Made by a program: the position numbers and the translations under genes. Of a stretch of 64,000 nt of DNA, positions 9,126 through 19,400 are shown piece after piece. Within the stretch, counting starts at the first letter, position 1, and each line of letters opens with the position of its first letter. This DNA comes from Zobellia laminariae (lineage in GTDB: Bacteria; Bacteroidota; Bacteroidia; Flavobacteriales; Flavobacteriaceae), in the NCBI RefSeq assembly GCF_009725995.1, contig NZ_RCNS01000002.1, positions 1,054,001 to 1,118,000 on the forward strand, in the 5' to 3' direction. The notes below the pieces were generated by a model. The model searched no databases. It worked only from the letters and a program-made list of their open reading frames with translations, and was not told the origin of the DNA.

Positions 9126-9171
9126 AAGATACTTTATACCTAATTATTCAGGTATAAAGTATCTTTTTTTT
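9126..9171 (+). terminator. Rho-independent terminator after the poxB-like gene
   Basis: A perfect 14-bp stem, AGATACTTTATACC (9127-9140) with GGTATAAAGTATCT (9151-9164), closes a 10-nt loop and is followed by seven T residues. Confidence 0.85.
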
Positions 9172-9346
9172 GAATTGAATTGGTATTCTTGGCAATCACC
9201 TTAACGTAAATTTCTCCTGATGTACAGCTGTTTAAAGCGGTATTTCAACATATAAAGATAGTTTTCTAGCTATTCACCCGAATTAATTTTTCATGATACA
9301 CCAATGGGGTAATTTGCACTCCTCAAACCCCAAATTTGATTTTTTT

Positions 9347-9724
9347 ATGAGACTTGAATTAATTATTGTTGATGACTCCCATTTATGGCTGTCCTTAGCA
9401 GAAAAACTTGCCAAAACGCACCCATTAGTGCGCAGTGTACTCACTTTTGAAGATTCTTATGATGCGTGGGTGCACATACAAATAGCTAAACCACAAGTTG
9501 TCATGTCCGACATAGAAATGCCAGGTATGAACGGACTTTCTTTTCTTGAAATGTTCGGTAATCGTATGCCTTTTATATCAAGTTCTACAAAACAGGATTT
9601 TGAAGTGGTAGCCCGGGAACTTGGCTGTGTAGATTTTATTAGCAAACCTTTTACAAAAAGTGAATTTCATAAATCTATAGATTTAGTTTACAATAAGATT
9701 TATGGAAGAAAAGTAAACGCATAA
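9347..9724 (+). CDS. Single-domain response regulator (CheY-like receiver)
   Basis: A 125-aa stand-alone receiver domain. Starting at the ATG at 9347 gives MRLELIIVDDSHLW, with the acidic pair at residues 9-10, the phospho-acceptor Asp55 in VVMSDIEMPGMNG, the conserved Ser cluster near 78-80 and Lys100 in FISKPF. An upstream in-frame ATG at 9293 would add 18 residues unlike a receiver N-terminus. There is no output domain, so it probably acts by protein contact. The TPR histidine kinase 250 bp downstream on the same strand is the obvious candidate partner. Confidence 0.92.
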   Translation: MRLELIIVDDSHLWLSLAEKLAKTHPLVRSVLTFEDSYDAWVHIQIAKPQVVMSDIEMPGMNGLSFLEMFGNRMPFISSSTKQDFEVVARELGCVDFISKPFTKSEFHKSIDLVYNKIYGRKVNA

Positions 9725-9830
9725 GTATTGATTTTATAGTTGCAAAAGGGGCGCCACTACCCCCTTCTTCCTGGAATTTTAATAGAAAAAAGTTCGTTTA
9801 TTCCAATTCAGAAATAGCTTTAAATAGTTT

Positions 9831-9854
9831 CTTTAACCCTGTCTTTAACCCTGT
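9831..9854. repeat. Tandem 12-bp duplication in the leader of the TPR kinase gene
   Basis: CTTTAACCCTGT occurs twice head-to-tail, ending about 118 bp before the TPR histidine kinase start. It may be a recent slippage duplication or a doubled binding site. Confidence 0.5.
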
Positions 9855-9972
9855 CTTTTACTGTTGATTCCTTCAGTATTCCTATTGAGAAACAGCTAAA
9901 AATTACGCGTTTAACAAAAAAAATGCTGTTTTCTTAATTTCTGTTTGTACTTTTTCATAAATAAAAGTCCAA

Positions 9973-12033
9973 ATGGCATCAATTTTTTTCGCGAATAAAA
10001 GTTTTTACTTTGCTATTTTACTTGTATTTAGTTTCTCTGTCAATCTTCAAGGGCAGACAGAAAAAAGTACGCTTACTAAAATAGTAGAGTTAAAATCTAG
10101 TTCAGATTTTAACCCTCAGAATTCTGATTATATAGATTTACTTCTGGAATTAGCAGAGACCAATATGCGTTCCAATCCTGACAGTACAGCCATATTATTA
10201 AAAGAAAGTTATGATTTAAGCATTGCTTCTCAATATAAAAACGGAGAAAGTATAGCTCTGTCTACCTATGGGTATTATTATGCAGAAAGAGGAGAAACGG
10301 ATAAGGCTAGTGAGTATAATAAGAAAGCTTTAGAGGTTGCAAATACCTATGACCTGGATGATGCAAAAATTGCTGCTTTAAATAATATTGCAATCGACTT
10401 TCATTTTAAAGGAGATTATGCAAACGCGCTTACCAAATATTTAGAAGCCTTAGCTGTTGCCGAAAAAATTAATGAGACACGTATGATGTCCGTTCTTAGT
10501 AGCAATATTGCCTTTTTATATAGTTATAATGAGGATTTTGATTCGGCTATAATCTTTCAAGAGAAAGCAAGGCAAATTAGTTTAGAGGCTCATAATGATG
10601 ATCTATTAGCTGTCTCAACGCTTGGTATTGCCCATTTACACATGCAAAAGGGAAACCTTGAAGAATCTGAGCGTCTGCTAACCAATGTGATACCAGGTCT
10701 TAAAAAACAAAATAGGAAAGATTGGTTATCTAGTGCATATGCTGGAAAAGGCGACATTGCAGTTGAAAGAAAGAACTATACAAAAGCACTAGAGTGGTTT
10801 ATTAAATCAGAAAAATTATGCGATGAAATAGACTATAGTATTGGATATGCAGGCAGTTATATAGGATTGGCCGAATCGTATTTAGGACTTAAGAATTTAG
10901 AAAAAGCCGAAGAATATGGCTTAAAGGGATTGGAAATTGCTAATAGATTAAGTCTTTCAAAATCTATACAGCTATCAAATCTAGTTCTATCTAAGATATA
11001 CCACGAAAAAGGAGAAGATAAAAAGGCATATGCTTACCAGAATGAATATAGGTTACGATATGAAAAAGAGGCCGATGAGAAATTTAAGAACGGTCTTGGA
11101 GTTGCCCTTAGTAAAATGAGGTTTGAGAATCAAAAAGAACAACTTATAGAGAAGCAGAACAAAGCAATTGCTAAACAAAAAACCTACGTATATTTTGCCA
11201 TAGCAGCCCTTTTAGTTGCTACGTTATTTTTAATACTAATTTACAGAACCAATAAACTTCAAAAAAAATACACTAAAAATTTACAGGCCAAACAAGAAAT
11301 CTTAATCCAAAAAGAGGCAGAGTTATGCGAGTCTAATAGAACTAAAGATAAGCTGTTCTCTATTATAGCACATGATCTTAAAGGGCCAATAAATTCTTTT
11401 CATTCCCTTATGAAAATGTCTACAAGTGTATCTATTAGCAAAGAGCAATACATATCCTTAATGCCCAAAGCTCTATCAGGAATACAAGGCATTTCAGAAT
11501 TGCTGAATAATCTTTTAATATGGGCAAAAACACAAATGGATGGCATAGTATTAGAACCAAAGAATATAGACCTTCATGATATTGCTGAACAGAGTATTTC
11601 CGTGTTAACCACTTTGGCTCAAAAGAAGGAGATTAGCATTGTAAATGAGGTGCCAGAAAATACGATTAGTTATAGCGATAAGAATCATCTAGATGTGATT
11701 CTAAGAAATTTAATAGGTAACGCAATTAAATTTACTAATCAAAAAGGAGAAATCCATATTAAGGTTGAAGATAAAGGAGATGTACTACAACTAGAAGTAG
11801 TAGATAATGGGGTTGGAATGGATGTAGAAACCCAATCTAATCTCTTTAAAACAAAATATGTGAAATCTGCCTTTGGCACCAATAATGAAAATGGTTCAGG
11901 TTTAGGGCTGTCTATTTGTAAGGAAATGGTAGAAAATAATGGAGGTAAAATATGGGTTTCTAGTGTTCAAAAAGAAGGAACAACCATCTATTTTACTGTT
12001 CCAAAGGAATCAAATAAAATAGATGCTGTTTAA
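9973..12033 (+). CDS. TPR-containing membrane sensor histidine kinase
   Basis: A 686-aa kinase with a signal sequence (FYFAILLVFSFSVNLQGQ) ahead of a periplasmic array of about six to seven tetratricopeptide repeats (residues about 60-380). A single membrane helix (YVYFAIAALLVATLFLILIY, about 404-424) and a cytoplasmic coiled coil follow. The HisKA box is FSIIAHDLKGPINS with His467; the ATPase domain shows LRNLIGNAIKF, VVDNGVGM and SGLGLSICKEM. This architecture is common in Flavobacteriia, often as a kinase with a separate regulator. The stand-alone receiver gene just upstream probably receives its phosphate. Confidence 0.93.
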   Translation: MASIFFANKSFYFAILLVFSFSVNLQGQTEKSTLTKIVELKSSSDFNPQNSDYIDLLLELAETNMRSNPDSTAILLKESYDLSIASQYKNGESIALSTYGYYYAERGETDKASEYNKKALEVANTYDLDDAKIAALNNIAIDFHFKGDYANALTKYLEALAVAEKINETRMMSVLSSNIAFLYSYNEDFDSAIIFQEKARQISLEAHNDDLLAVSTLGIAHLHMQKGNLEESERLLTNVIPGLKKQNRKDWLSSAYAGKGDIAVERKNYTKALEWFIKSEKLCDEIDYSIGYAGSYIGLAESYLGLKNLEKAEEYGLKGLEIANRLSLSKSIQLSNLVLSKIYHEKGEDKKAYAYQNEYRLRYEKEADEKFKNGLGVALSKMRFENQKEQLIEKQNKAIAKQKTYVYFAIAALLVATLFLILIYRTNKLQKKYTKNLQAKQEILIQKEAELCESNRTKDKLFSIIAHDLKGPINSFHSLMKMSTSVSISKEQYISLMPKALSGIQGISELLNNLLIWAKTQMDGIVLEPKNIDLHDIAEQSISVLTTLAQKKEISIVNEVPENTISYSDKNHLDVILRNLIGNAIKFTNQKGEIHIKVEDKGDVLQLEVVDNGVGMDVETQSNLFKTKYVKSAFGTNNENGSGLGLSICKEMVENNGGKIWVSSVQKEGTTIYFTVPKESNKIDAV

Positions 12034-12077
12034 TTGGTCGTTTTAGGATAAGTATTTCATCTAAAATGTATTCCAGT

Positions 12078-13163
12078 TCAAAGAGAAGTCTTACATACCA
12101 GTGATTTTGCTGATACTAAATCATTTTTATTGACAGCCGCAATCTGATAATTATGGGCGCCGGCTATCTTATCTGTATAGCTTGGTGTTGCAGATAAATT
12201 AATGCAAACACCATCCCGGTATATTTTATAACAATCAATTCCACTTTCTGCATCCTCAGAAGTATTCCAATTAAGCGTAACATGCAAATCATCTTTTCTT
12301 GAAACCTCCAGACCTTGAGGAATAGATGGTGCTGTTTTATCTGTGGAATGGCCTTCAAGCATAAGTCTATAATCAGTCAAATGAGTAAAAGTGAAACCTT
12401 TCTTCAGAAGGTCATCTGCAATTTTCTTTAGGTCATTTTTCTTGGAATCTGTTGTGTATGCTGCAGGATGACCATTCAACATAATGTATGAATGCGAATC
12501 GGCATCGTATTTCTCCCAATTTGCCAAGTAACTTTTGAAAGATACATTTCCGTAATCAGGTTTCCCGATACCTTCCATACGTATATCCATCGTAGCTAGA
12601 CCTTGCTTTTCAGGAAGATAATTATCATCAGTTTTCCAAACCACCCATCTCATAAAAGGGTCTTCATTAATTATCTTAATAGTATATTCATTTACTCCAT
12701 AGTAGTGATAGGAATATACTCGCATTATATAATCATATTTCATTAACATAGCAGTTCTAGCTAAATAAAAATGCTCTAATTGCGTGTCATAATCCGAATC
12801 AAAAAATTCTTTTGGTGTTCCCGTATATCCATGCATAAAAAGCTGAAAATGTTTAGAGTCATCTATTAGGCTCTGAACATAAGCCATGTATTCCTTATCA
12901 CCAAGATGAACAGATAAAGGAAATATCCCTATATCTGCGGTAACATCTTTTTCAATAATTATATCTGTAATTAATTTAAACTGTCTCCAATTTCTTTCTT
13001 GTAAATCATCTAATTTAAAAACTACATATTTTAACTCCTCCTTAGAATTTAAGGTGTCGTTGGTAACCAGTGAGTTTGAAAAACAAATAGTTACCGAAAA
13101 TATAATCAGCACCATAAGAATCTTTCTCAATTTCAATATGATTGTAGGACAGGGTAGTTTCAT
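12078..13163 (-). CDS. Secreted polysaccharide-deacetylase-like (NodB-fold) protein with a fibronectin III domain
   Basis: A 361-aa exported protein with an N-terminal hydrophobic segment (ILMVLIIFSVTICFSNSL). Residues about 45-260 look like a NodB/DUF2334-type barrel: VVFKLDDL carries the paired Asp typical of the metal site, FQLFMHGYTGTP supplies a conserved His, and YIMLNGHPAAYT near residue 225 resembles the late His motif. Residues about 275-361 form a fibronectin type III domain (PQGLEVSRKDDLHVTLNWNT ... YKIYRDGVCI). It probably removes acyl groups from a surface or environmental glycan, but activity is only inferred. It is convergent with the TPR kinase. Confidence 0.8.
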   Translation of the reverse strand: MKLPCPTIILKLRKILMVLIIFSVTICFSNSLVTNDTLNSKEELKYVVFKLDDLQERNWRQFKLITDIIIEKDVTADIGIFPLSVHLGDKEYMAYVQSLIDDSKHFQLFMHGYTGTPKEFFDSDYDTQLEHFYLARTAMLMKYDYIMRVYSYHYYGVNEYTIKIINEDPFMRWVVWKTDDNYLPEKQGLATMDIRMEGIGKPDYGNVSFKSYLANWEKYDADSHSYIMLNGHPAAYTTDSKKNDLKKIADDLLKKGFTFTHLTDYRLMLEGHSTDKTAPSIPQGLEVSRKDDLHVTLNWNTSEDAESGIDCYKIYRDGVCINLSATPSYTDKIAGAHNYQIAAVNKNDLVSAKSLVCKTSL

Positions 13164-13310
13164 GATAATTAATTCTCTGTTTAAATCTTCAAAGGGGCAG
13201 GTAATTCAATTTATGTTTTTAAAGTTAGTTAAAACATCGTTTGAGCAAACAGGATGCTGACCAATTCCTAACTTTAACTATTGTTAAAACATGAATCTAA
13301 AACGTTTCAG

Positions 13311-13676
13311 ATGATTACAGAAAATAAAAGATTAGATAAAGATAAACCCTTTAAAGGTTTGGAAAATGATGTGCCTCAAAATCATGATCTTAGTCAAGAA
13401 GAGTACAATAAGGAAACCAATAATACATCAAAGGAAAATATAGGGAAACCCGTTAACAATGGCGGAGTTAATACCATAGACTATCATCCGCAGTTAGAAG
13501 AGCAATGGTTGGCAGTTCGTGATGAATATCTTTCACATTACCCGGATTTAGAAGTTGCAGATTCTGTGTATAAAAAAGGAAGTTTCTACTCTATAATTAA
13601 TAGTATAGCAAAAAGTAGAAATAGTTCATCACAAGAGATTCACGATGAAATTATGAACTGGCCTACAACTAAGTAA
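13311..13676 (+). CDS. Small charged protein with a CsbD-like C-terminal helical segment
   Basis: A 121-aa hydrophilic protein read from the ATG at 13311; an upstream in-frame TTG (13281) is less likely. The first 70 residues are Asn/Lys/Glu-rich and probably disordered. The last 50 (EEQWLAVRDEYLSHYPDLEV ... SSQEIHDEIMNW) follow the pattern W..(V/I)..EY...(Y)P.L...D..Y..G....I of Bacteroidota stress proteins related to CsbD. A stress role is an inference from this pattern only. The damaged formate/nitrite transporter gene follows on the same strand. Confidence 0.75.
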   Translation: MITENKRLDKDKPFKGLENDVPQNHDLSQEEYNKETNNTSKENIGKPVNNGGVNTIDYHPQLEEQWLAVRDEYLSHYPDLEVADSVYKKGSFYSIINSIAKSRNSSSQEIHDEIMNWPTTK

Positions 13677-13807
13677 AAGCATATTTTAATAGTGAAATTG
13701 TTATGACTACTCTCTTTAAAGGTAGCCCTTGTTCTTCCCCATTAGCTCTAAAGCCTTTTAATGAGCAGGAAATTGCGATTAAGTACTATAGAGGCAACGA
13801 CTAAAGC

Positions 13808-13953
13808 ATGGAAACAGAAAATAAAAAGCAAGAAGATCATCAGAAGGAGTTAGAAAAAAATCTAATGAAGTAAAAGGTGGTAATGAATACAGCGAAATTC
13901 TTAGTCGTGTTATACACGAAGGAGAAGAGATATTCAAGGTAAAAAATAAAGCC
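13808..13953 (+). pseudogene. Frameshifted N-terminal coding segment of the FNT transporter
   Basis: An ATG at 13808 opens METENKKQEDHQKELEKNLMK and stops at a TAA just after a run of seven A residues (13854-13860). If that run held eight A residues, the reading would continue as KKSNEVKGGNEYSEILSRVI and join in frame to the transporter ORF at 13954. This gives exactly the acidic amphipathic N-terminus (ILSRVIHEGEEIFKVKNKAM) expected of this family. Either the base is missing in life, the run is misread, or slippage restores the frame. Confidence 0.7.
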
Positions 13954-14658
13954 ATGTTTCTTAGTGCGCTCATTGCCGGGCTAGAAATTGGTTTTAGTTA
14001 TTTTCTTATCTGCGCTCTATACTTTCTATTGAATGGTACCTTGGATGCTAATATTATTTTCAAACTTTTTAGTGTAGTTTACCCTGTTGGGTTTATTCTC
14101 GTTATACTAGGGAAGTCAGCTCTATTTACTGAGCAGACATCTGTATTGGCTTTGCCTGTTCTTAATGGTCAGCGTAGTGTTTGGGAGTTGTTTCGTATAT
14201 GGGGCTTGGTCATTCTTGGTAATGTATTAGGCGGTATCATATTCGCACTTTTTATAGGACTCCTTGCTCCTCATCTAAATCTTTTTACAGAAGAAACCAT
14301 GGTAGAAATTGGGAGCCATGTGCTTAGTGAGGATTCATGGGTACTCTTATTGAGCGCTATTGTTGCTGGTTGGTTAATGGGACTATTAACATGGTTGCTG
14401 AACAGTACAATGAATTCCCTTACTCGTGTGGTACTTATAATTATGATAACAGGTGTTATTGGTTTTGGAGGGTTTCACCACAGTATTGTAGGCAATATAG
14501 AAGTCTTTGGAGCCTTTTTATATTCCGATAGTATTTCCTTTTTAGATTACCTCTGGTTTCTATTCCTGGCACTACTAGGCAATGGAATTGGAGGTGCTGT
14601 GGTTGTAGGTCTTTTTAAGTACAGGATTTTTGAATCAAACTACGAGGAAACAGTATAG
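13954..14658 (+). CDS. Formate/nitrite transporter (FNT) family protein
   Basis: A 234-aa membrane protein with the six-helix layout of the FNT family. It begins MFLSALIAGLEIGFSYFLIC (helix 1), followed by LVILGKSALFTEQTSVLALP, a GNVLGGIIFA helix with the small-residue packing typical of these channels, WLMGLLTWLLNS, IGFGGFHHSIVGNIE with the His and Asn expected in the selectivity region, and GNGIGGAVVVGL. Family members pass formate, nitrite or hydrosulfide as pentamers; substrate cannot be assigned. The ATG at 13954 is an internal Met: the natural N-terminal helix lies upstream in another frame. Confidence 0.88.
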   Translation: MFLSALIAGLEIGFSYFLICALYFLLNGTLDANIIFKLFSVVYPVGFILVILGKSALFTEQTSVLALPVLNGQRSVWELFRIWGLVILGNVLGGIIFALFIGLLAPHLNLFTEETMVEIGSHVLSEDSWVLLLSAIVAGWLMGLLTWLLNSTMNSLTRVVLIIMITGVIGFGGFHHSIVGNIEVFGAFLYSDSISFLDYLWFLFLALLGNGIGGAVVVGLFKYRIFESNYEETV

Positions 14659-15023
14659 CGATTTTTATAAGCAAGATTGAAGTGAAAACAATGGTCTTTA
14701 GTATTATAAACAAATAAGCTAACTCCCACTCTATTGAAACTCAATATCTACAATTAAAATGTGAATGAGAAATTGATATAGACTGATAGGTTTACAGTTT
14801 ATTACGACTACCCAATTCTGTTAGATTTATTGATGCTATTAGTTAAGCAGGATTATATATCTGGAAGTATTTAAAAAATAACCACTCAGGTATGACGAGC
14901 GTCAGATACTCTGGATGCCCATTTAGATAAATTTGATATTGAAGAAGTAAGATAACAAATCAGATACACATCTTTTAAAAAGTATTTGGAACAATTATAA
15001 GATTAATTAAAAAGAGTAAAAAC
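14659..15023. other. Intergenic region, no gene recognised
   Basis: About 365 bp between the FNT gene and the Old Yellow Enzyme gene. Stretches such as one encoding LDAHLDKFDIEEVR (around 14916-14957) look protein-like, but stops interrupt every frame. It may hold the remnant of a small gene plus the promoter of the next one. Confidence 0.35.
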
Positions 15024-16127
15024 ATGAGCAAACAACAATTATTATTACCATATAAGAAAAATATTAACCTCAATAACAGAGTGGTTATGGCTCCCATGAC
15101 GCGAAGTAGAGCAGATAATAAGGGCAATGTTCCTACTGACGATTTACAGGGTTTATATTACGAGCAAAGAGCTTCAGCGGGTCTCATCATTACAGAAGGT
15201 TCGCAGGTCTCACCTGATGCAGTAGGTTATATTCATACACCAGGTATTTATTCAGAAGAGCAAGTCGAAGGTTGGAAAAAAATCACCAAACGTGTGCATG
15301 GTAAAGGTGGAAAAATCTTTATCCAATTGTGGCATGTGGGTCGTATATCCCACCCCGATTTTCATAATGGTAAATTACCCTTATCCGCATCGGCTATAAA
15401 CCCCAATGCTAAATCATTTACGCCAGAAGGTTTTAAAGATACGGTTACACCTAAGGAAATGACCACTGAAGAAATAAAAACTACGGTTAAGGATTTTCAA
15501 AAAGCAGCTGCAAATGCAGTAAAAGCTGGTTTTGATGGTGTAGAAATACATTCTTCCAATGGCTATTTATTTCACCAGTTTTTTAATGGATGTTCCAACA
15601 ATAGAACGGATGAATACGGAGGAAGTATTCAAAACAAAACTCGTTTCTTTTTTGAAGTTCTGGATGCTATAAAAGAGGTAATTCCCCAAGAGAAAATAGC
15701 CGCTCGTTTTAATCCTTCACTAGATGGTATGTTCGGTATAAGCATGGATGAAGAAACTATTCCCACATTTGAATACATTATTAAAAAGTTAAACAATTAT
15801 AATCTTGCATATGTGCATCTCTCAGAACCGTTTACAGATGTTTCTAAAGTTCCTTTTGCGGTAACAGAAATCGCAAAACATTTTAGACCTTTGTACAATG
15901 GAACATTGATGATTAACTCTGGATTTGACCAGGAAAAAGGAAACAAAGTTATAGAAGAAGGCCATGCAGATTTGGTAGCTTATGGTAAGCCGTTTATTTC
16001 TAATCCAGATTTAGTAGAGCGTTTTAAAAACAACTTGGCTCTAGCAGAATGGGACCAAGATACTTTTTACACTACGGGTACAAAAGGATATACAGATTAT
16101 CCAAAAGCTTCCAAAGAATTAGTTTAG
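15024..16127 (+). CDS. Old Yellow Enzyme family alkene reductase (NemA-like)
   Basis: A 367-aa FMN-dependent TIM-barrel enzyme of full family length. Diagnostic stretches are NRVVMAPMTRSRADN with the FMN-binding Pro-Met-Thr, IFIQLWHVGRISHP, FDGVEIHSSNGYLFHQFFN with the substrate-binding His-Ser-x-Asn (His/Asn pair), NRTDEYGGSIQNKTRF, and ADLVAYGKPFISNPDLVERF near the C-terminus. It reduces activated C=C bonds or nitro groups with NAD(P)H; the physiological substrate is not known for most homologues. It is monocistronic, with a strong terminator behind it. Confidence 0.95.
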   Translation: MSKQQLLLPYKKNINLNNRVVMAPMTRSRADNKGNVPTDDLQGLYYEQRASAGLIITEGSQVSPDAVGYIHTPGIYSEEQVEGWKKITKRVHGKGGKIFIQLWHVGRISHPDFHNGKLPLSASAINPNAKSFTPEGFKDTVTPKEMTTEEIKTTVKDFQKAAANAVKAGFDGVEIHSSNGYLFHQFFNGCSNNRTDEYGGSIQNKTRFFFEVLDAIKEVIPQEKIAARFNPSLDGMFGISMDEETIPTFEYIIKKLNNYNLAYVHLSEPFTDVSKVPFAVTEIAKHFRPLYNGTLMINSGFDQEKGNKVIEEGHADLVAYGKPFISNPDLVERFKNNLALAEWDQDTFYTTGTKGYTDYPKASKELV

Positions 16128-16157
16128 AAGGTACTTTAGATACTTTTTTAATTTATT

Positions 16158-16200
16158 AAAAACGGCCAATTCATAAAATGTATGAATTGGCCGTTTTTAT
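16158..16200 (+). terminator. Rho-independent terminator after the Old Yellow Enzyme gene
   Basis: A perfect 17-bp stem (AAAAACGGCCAATTCAT at 16158-16174 with its complement at 16182-16198) closes a 7-nt loop and ends in a T run; the A run on the left would serve the other strand. Confidence 0.9.
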
Positions 16201-16434
16201 GATTTTTTTCAAGTTTTTTTATCTACTCCAAATTATCAGATTTGAACACTCTTTATTAGGGGTAAAATCAAGATTTTCAAGAAATTATTATTAAGCTTTT
16301 CTTATCGCTAATAATAAAAATTTTTTCGATAAAAAGGCCAAATTCTCGTTAAGAAACGTACATAGATCTGAAAGATGTTGTAATTCAATAGGTGAAAATC
16401 ATTATTTAAAAGAAATAATCTGCTTTTTTCTATA

Positions 16435-16442
16435 TATTTTTG
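16435..16442 (+). promoter_or_regulatory. Candidate Bacteroidota -7 promoter box
   Basis: TATTTTTG matches TAnnTTTG and lies 56 bp before the glycosidase ATG. I see no good TTTG at the -33 position, so support is partial. Confidence 0.35.
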
Positions 16443-16497
16443 CAACTATTTGCGTCAAACTGACGTTAGTTTAATAATTAAAATCCCCCACCCCCCG

Positions 16498-19400
16498 ATG
16501 ATTACAGAAAAGTTTACGAAGTACAAACTCATTTTATTATTAATGCTTTGTAGCATGACAAGTAATGTTGTCTTTGCTCAAAATGACAGCTATGCTGTTA
16601 TGGATATTGTTGAAGTAGAATTCAACAGTCAAGTCAAGTATGGTAACGCCTACATGGATGTAGACGTATGGATTGAATTAAAAAAGGAAGGCTCATCAAG
16701 TGAGGTATACCGTATTCCGGTATTCTGGGATGGTGGAAATGTTTTCCGCGTTCGTTTAGTTCCTACTTCACCCGGAAAATGGACTTGGAAAGTTATCAAT
16801 GAGACTGTAGAAAATGCCGATCGTAGTTTTATTGGACGAAGTGGTTCATTTACTGCTGTTGCCGCAAATGTAGGTAGTAACCCTAATAAACGCGGTTTTA
16901 TAAGAGTTGCATCCAATAATAGAACTTTAGAATATGCAGATGGTACACCATTCTTTTATACAGCAGATACATCTTGGTCTGCACTAACCGAAGTATTTGG
17001 TTTCAACAAAGCGAATAATATTAGCGGAATATCTTTTCAAAATTATATTTCAACGAGAAAAGGCCAAGGATTTAACGGGCTTAATATAATTGCTAGCTTC
17101 CCTGATGACATCTATTTGGAGCAACAGGGAAGAAATTTAGACCGACCAGGTAAACAAAAGGGACTGTGGTCAAGTGAGACGTGGGGGAAGAAAACAGGGC
17201 CTAATGGAGTTACGCCTTTTGAGATGAAAGCATCAGGGCAACCGACGACGGATGCTTCATTAGAAGTAGACTACAAGAAAATAGTACCAGAATATTGGCA
17301 GGCCGTAGATGAAAGAATGCAGTTTTTATCTGATCAAGGATTTGTGACTTTGTTTGAGTCTGTTAGACGCCACGAGCGATGGCCTTTTCGAACACAAGTT
17401 GAAAAAGATGCATTTTATAACTATGTTCGTTATTTGTGGGCTAGATATGGTTGTTACAATATGATTTTTAGTTGGGTACACCACGATACTAATTTTGGAA
17501 ATGTATACCCTGGATGGCAGGAATTGGTCCGTAATGCAAACAAGAAGTTATATACCAAGATTGGTGACTACAGAATGCCTTATGGTCAGCCTAGAACAGC
17601 AATGTCTTTTAACTCTTCACAAAATAATTGGGAAAAAGATATACCTACCGCTCTTGATATTCAAAATGTTAGTAATTCTCAAAGAGATGAAACTATGCAT
17701 GAGTGGCTCCGCAATATATATCATCAACAACCAGCGAAACCAGCCCTTAACTTGGAACCATTTTATCCAGGATGGGGATTACATTCAGGTAATGAAATTA
17801 ACCTTGGTCTAGATGACACCACCATGGCACAAATGCAAATGTATGGTTCCGTCTTAAGTGGAGGTTTAGCTGGTCATGCTTGGGGAGATGCATGGTATGC
17901 AGGTGCTGCTGCATCAACTGCAAGGAGCTTGGAAAACGGAGGCACCATAGTTCCTGATAACGACCCTCAGGTTAATGCCCTAAAGCGATTTGAATCGCAG
18001 GCTATGGGTCATCTAAAAAGTTTTATATTAGATTCAGACCACAATTATGCTAAACTGGTACCGGCTGCGGATACGAATCTAAGCGATAGCCAAAACTATT
18101 TACATACATTATCTATAGCAGACGATAAATCGTTTGCCCTAGGTTTCTTTGCTGCTGATTTTAGAAACAGTCCAAAGGCCCTTCCCTCCCTAAAAAATCT
18201 TATGAAATCTGAAACCTATCAGTTTGAATGGTGGGATGTGACTAATGGAGGTTGGATTTCTGCAGGCAACGTTACTACTAACAATTCTGGTGTTATGAAA
18301 ACACCTGCCTTACCAAATAATGATCGTACAAAAAGCTGGGCTTATCGAATTCGGTCAACTGATACAATAGATGAGCCAGAGCCAGAAGTAGAAGAGCCAG
18401 AAGTAGAACAGCCAAAAGCTGAATTACCCAAAGTAGAGGAGCCAAAAGTAGAGGAACCAAAAGTAGAGGAGCCAAAAGTAGAAGTACCTACAGTAGAGGA
18501 ACCAAAGGTAGAAGAGACTGATACAGAAAATCCTAAATCAACAGACGGTTTTGTTCTTAGAATTAATTCTGGAGGCAGTGCAATTACCCACAACGGAAAT
18601 AAGTTTTCTGCGGATAATTATTCTGATACGGGTCTTACATTGAACAGACCGCAAACCGGACTTAATGACCCATTCAAGACTTTTAGATATAGCCGTTCCC
18701 AAGTAATGGGTTACGATATTCCTTTAAAAAATGGAGCATATTCGGTGAAGCTACATTTTGCAGAATTATGGTTTGGCGCTACTGATGGTGGCAGCGGCAA
18801 CGTAGGAAACCGTGTGTTTGATGTACGTTTAGAAGGAAAATTAGCGGAAGATAATCTAGATGTTTTTGCAGAGGTTGGAGCTGAAGCCCTATTAACAAAA
18901 ACGCATACTGTAAACGTTACCGACGGAAAATTAGATATAGATTTTTCTTCTTTATCTTCTGATGGAGGAACTAGACATCCAATCATAAATGCTATTGAGA
19001 TTTTGGAAATTCAAGAAAGCGCTCCGATAGTGATTGAGGATGTCGTAATTGAAAAAACTACGGGCTTAGTAGGCCATTGGCCGTTAGATGAGTTAAACGG
19101 CGTAATCGCAAACGATGTTAGCGGTCAAGGTCTTGATGGAGCACTTGATCGTGGCGTAACTTTCGATAAGAACAAAACTAATGGTAAAATAGAAGGTGCC
19201 TTGGTATTTGACGGGGTAGATGATCATATTAATTTACCCGATATTGATAATAATCTGAAGTCTAGTTTTACGGTATCCGCTTGGGTTAACCCTACCAATG
19301 CAGAAGGTAACTATCAAGGTATTATTGGTAGTACTACCTCAGGTGGCTTTATGATGTTCGTTAATCGTGGCAAACTAGCATTTACGGTGAGCACTAACGA

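Larger units (their letters stand above)
16128..16497 (+). other. Intergenic region with terminator, promoter-like box and C-tract
   Basis: It contains the terminator of the upstream gene, a -7-like box and, directly before the next ATG, the tract CCCCCACCCCCC (16485-16496), which is very unusual in this AT-rich DNA. Confidence 0.6.

Noticed and set aside
13703..13804. 33-codon ORF before the FNT gene
   Set aside because: No homology pattern, and it overlaps the leader region; the frameshifted N-terminus at 13808 explains the region better.
18293..18593. Minus-strand ORFs of repeated Ser-Thr-Phe-Gly opposite the glycosidase linker
   Set aside because: They are the antisense reading of the Glu-Pro-Lys-Val repeat linker.
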